From positions 1-7,260 of the forward strand of contig JAICTW010000117.1 of NCBI GenBank assembly GCA_025936195.1: 7,260 bases of DNA. The letters are read 5' to 3'. Of this stretch, positions 5,019-7,260 are shown in pieces. Origin of the DNA: Flavisolibacter sp. (lineage in GTDB: Bacteria; Bacteroidota; Bacteroidia; Chitinophagales; Chitinophagaceae). The notes beneath the pieces were generated by a model. The model did not search any database. It worked only from the letters and a program-made list of their open reading frames with translations, and was not told the DNA's origin. Within the stretch, counting starts at the first letter, position 1, and each line of letters starts with the position of its first letter. Both the position numbers and the translations under genes were made by a program.

Positions 5019-7260
5019 TTATTCCATGATCTGTTCGTAATGAGTAAGCAAACCGTCTTTGGTCATGCCCTCGATCACAATACGGAAGGATTGCGTTACA
5101 TCATTGTTGTAAAAACTCAGTTTGATGGTGTTGTCTTTTGCAGTGGTGGAAAGCAAAGGATTCCAATACAATGTTGTGCGAATATCCAAATGATCATTCT
5201 TCGGGTCAAACCTGTCGTAATTGGGCGAATAAAATTGTTTGATAGGCGTGTAACCCTGAATGGTATTGGAAGACAGGCCACCACTTTTCGAAGTTTGATC
5301 GCCTCCTTTTCTCGTATAAATAGCAATGGCTCCGCTGCTCCCGCCAAAGCCGCCCATAAATGGCGGACGGAAAATTTTTATATAGGCAATATCAGTTACG
5401 GGAACACCGGAGATCATATCAGCATCTGTTTGTACTTCATCCAAAAAAACAGTTGGTGAACCGCCGCGCCAGGTAAGTGATGGAGGACTTGTATTGGCAT
5501 CAATCTGTAACCCGGCAACTTTACCCTGCAGGTAATTAAAAATATTGGTATAGGAAGTAGCGGCAGGATCATTCACCAAATCAAACTGATAAGCATCCTC
5601 GCCTTTAAATAATCCTGATGTGTATTTATCGTCAAGCACTTTTACGGGCGACTTTTTTGTAGTTTGAATCACTACTGTTTTCATGATCTCTCCTTTATCA
5701 ATTTTCATAATCTCGAGCGCCTTGGATGCAAGTAAGGAATGATGAGAAGTGCCTGTGGTATCAAAAGCAATTTTGGTTCCTATAAAGTTTTTGCTGAAAG
5801 CTGTGTAGTTAGGCGCGGGCAAACGATCGGTCATGAATTTTGCTTCAGCCTCTTTTAAAAATTTTGATTTAAGACTGTAATATACTTTCAACGTGTCAAA
5901 GAACACGATGTTTGGATCGCCAAAGCTTCCATTGGGATTGATAGTCATGATCAGCATTTGGGACGCAGAATCTTTTCTCCCTTTAACAAGCAAGGCTATG
6001 CTTTCCTTGCCCGTTAGCTGATTTTTGGCTACACCAAAAACCTGTCCGGATAAATTCAGATAAGCCGTATCTCTTGGATATTTAATTTCAGGAAGTTTTC
6101 CTTTTACTACATCTTCCCATTTGAATCTTCTCCATCCATTGGTGAGCATTACCAGGTCCAGTTGTTGTGCAATGGAATCGGTATTATTGGAAAAATAATA
6201 AGCAGGATTATACACTCTTCCTTTGATCTCACTTGCTAATAAAAGATGAGAAATGATATTATCGGTTGTATCTCTTTCAATGGCGGCATCGGTTACAGCA
6301 ATGGAAAGATTGGCGCCCTGCAAACTATCGGGTACACGGATTTCAATTTCATTACGCTTTCTTTTTCCCAATCCCCAGTGCTGCACTTCCATTTGCGTTG
6401 GAAAGGAGTAGTCATTGTTGTTGATGAAGGTGATCCTTTCTGCAATGGCATTCCAGTTGGCATCGAAAAGTGTTAAGGTTAAAACACCTGTGGGCAAACC
6501 TTGCGTGGGAATAATTCGTTTTGCATTGTTATTGGCAGTGAGTGCAATATCATTTTTGAAAATAAGATTTTGATTGGCAGTGCCTACAAAATGCAATTGT
6601 TGTAAGGAAGGTTCCAACTCGCTGCCTGCATTGATGGTGATCGTTCTCTTGTCTTTTTCAACAGCAACCTGCATGGAAATTCCCGAAGCTTTAATAGCCG
6701 GAAGATCAGACGTATGTTCTGCTTTTTTTTCGTCTGTCCATTTCACTGAATAAGATGATCCCGCTTGTGGTGCAAAAGAAAAACTTCCCATTCCATCGTG
6801 CAGTGAAGAAAAATTTTCAATCACTGTTCCTTTATTGTCCAATAATTTTCCTTTAATGCTTACCGGTCCTCCATATTGGTCGTTGGCTTTAAAAGCAATG
6901 CGGTTGGGAACACCGGCAACCAGTTCTCCGCCTTCAGGAAAAAATTGCAGTGAAGGAATAATGGTGATTGTTGTTTTTGTTGTAACCGGATCTTTGGGCA
7001 AAATGCGGATGTCCTTGCTGTATAAAAATGCGGTATCAAAATTCAGCATCCATTTGGTGTAGGCTCGCACATGAATAAAATCGCCTTTGAAATCCGTAGG
7101 CACATCAAACTGCCCGTTGGTGGCGGCGTCCACAATGGGACTAACCGAATGCGAAAGGACCGTTCCATTATCGGTGATCCAATCTACATACAGAGTTTTG
7201 CTTTCACCTGCCGGATAAAATCCTTCCATTAAATATGCTTTGAACCAAATGGTTTCGCCG
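5019..7260 (-). CDS. Large envelope protein with macroglobulin-like domains and a TonB-plug-like domain (N-terminus off the window)
   Basis: The frame is open to the right edge, so 746 C-terminal residues are visible and the start and any signal peptide lie outside; the ATG at 7229 is internal, because the codons before it (GETIWFKAYL) fit the domain. About 7260-6990 resembles an alpha-2-macroglobulin MG2 domain (GETIWFKAYL, later HVRAYTKWM). A second beta-sandwich follows, with FFPEGGELVAGVPNRIAFKA near 6890-6950. NGWRRFKWEDV lies near 6110-6150, then a carboxypeptidase-regulatory-like domain near 5970-6065. About 5600-5290 resembles a TonB-receptor plug (NYLQGKVAGLQI, WRGGSPTVFLDE, a Gly-rich loop, GAIAIYTRKG). 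A final beta-rich segment follows (DIRTTLYWNP to the end). No beta-barrel follows the plug, so it is not a normal transporter although automated annotation often calls such proteins TonB-dependent receptors. Function is unknown. The Smr gene starts one base after its stop. Confidence 0.85.
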   Translation of the reverse strand, partial: GETIWFKAYLMEGFYPAGESKTLYVDWITDNGTVLSHSVSPIVDAATNGQFDVPTDFKGDFIHVRAYTKWMLNFDTAFLYSKDIRILPKDPVTTKTTITIIPSLQFFPEGGELVAGVPNRIAFKANDQYGGPVSIKGKLLDNKGTVIENFSSLHDGMGSFSFAPQAGSSYSVKWTDEKKAEHTSDLPAIKASGISMQVAVEKDKRTITINAGSELEPSLQQLHFVGTANQNLIFKNDIALTANNNAKRIIPTQGLPTGVLTLTLFDANWNAIAERITFINNNDYSFPTQMEVQHWGLGKRKRNEIEIRVPDSLQGANLSIAVTDAAIERDTTDNIISHLLLASEIKGRVYNPAYYFSNNTDSIAQQLDLVMLTNGWRRFKWEDVVKGKLPEIKYPRDTAYLNLSGQVFGVAKNQLTGKESIALLVKGRKDSASQMLIMTINPNGSFGDPNIVFFDTLKVYYSLKSKFLKEAEAKFMTDRLPAPNYTAFSKNFIGTKIAFDTTGTSHHSLLASKALEIMKIDKGEIMKTVVIQTTKKSPVKVLDDKYTSGLFKGEDAYQFDLVNDPAATSYTNIFNYLQGKVAGLQIDANTSPPSLTWRGGSPTVFLDEVQTDADMISGVPVTDIAYIKIFRPPFMGGFGGSSGAIAIYTRKGGDQTSKSGGLSSNTIQGYTPIKQFYSPNYDRFDPKNDHLDIRTTLYWNPLLSTTAKDNTIKLSFYNNDVTQSFRIVIEGMTKDGLLTHYEQIME

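Noticed and set aside
7227..7229. ATG at 7229 as the true start of the large envelope protein
   Set aside because: The frame stays open to the window edge and the preceding residues (GETIWFKAYL) belong to the same domain, so the gene is cut by the window.

Overview
The window looks like ordinary chromosome from a member of the Bacteroidota, most likely the Chitinophagaceae or a close relative. The assignment rests on four things: low-to-moderate GC; three perfect TAnnTTTG (-7) promoter boxes of the Bacteroidetes primary sigma factor just upstream of start codons; weak or absent Shine-Dalgarno sequences; and typical Bacteroidetes families, namely a fused PaaZ, a DUF1569/DinB-like protein, a short-LID adenylate kinase and a large macroglobulin-like protein with a TonB-plug-like domain. 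The genus is inference.

Layout. On the minus strand at 1-1730 lies most of paaZ, a phenylacetate-degradation enzyme with an aldehyde dehydrogenase domain and the start of a MaoC-type hydratase domain; its C-terminus is off the left edge. Just upstream of it on the same strand (1814-2287) is a small DUF1569/DinB-like protein, possibly co-transcribed. A hairpin at 2389-2415 separates this pair from adk (2496-3089, minus), which has a near-ideal promoter. Reading away from adk on the plus strand is an exported MsrB methionine sulfoxide reductase (3232-3792). It converges on an S1/P1-type nuclease (3916-4713, minus), with a strong bidirectional terminator and a second minus-oriented hairpin between them. 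Upstream of the nuclease are a stand-alone Smr-domain protein (4763-5017, minus) and, one base from its start codon, the end of a large cell-envelope protein that runs off the right edge (5019 to beyond 7260, minus).

How the parts relate. The envelope protein and Smr gene form a tight translational unit. The nuclease has its own promoter box just after the Smr stop codon. Adk is housekeeping nucleotide metabolism, MsrB repairs oxidised methionine in exported proteins, and the nuclease probably degrades nucleic acid in the periplasm or outside the cell. PaaZ is the ring-opening enzyme of aerobic phenylacetyl-CoA breakdown.

I see no tRNA, rRNA, CRISPR array, insertion sequence, phage gene or recognisable defence system. 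No stretch above 300 bases lacks a gene. I found no convincing undescribed system; the less characterised items are the macroglobulin/plug-like protein coupled to the Smr gene and the DUF1569 gene next to paaZ.
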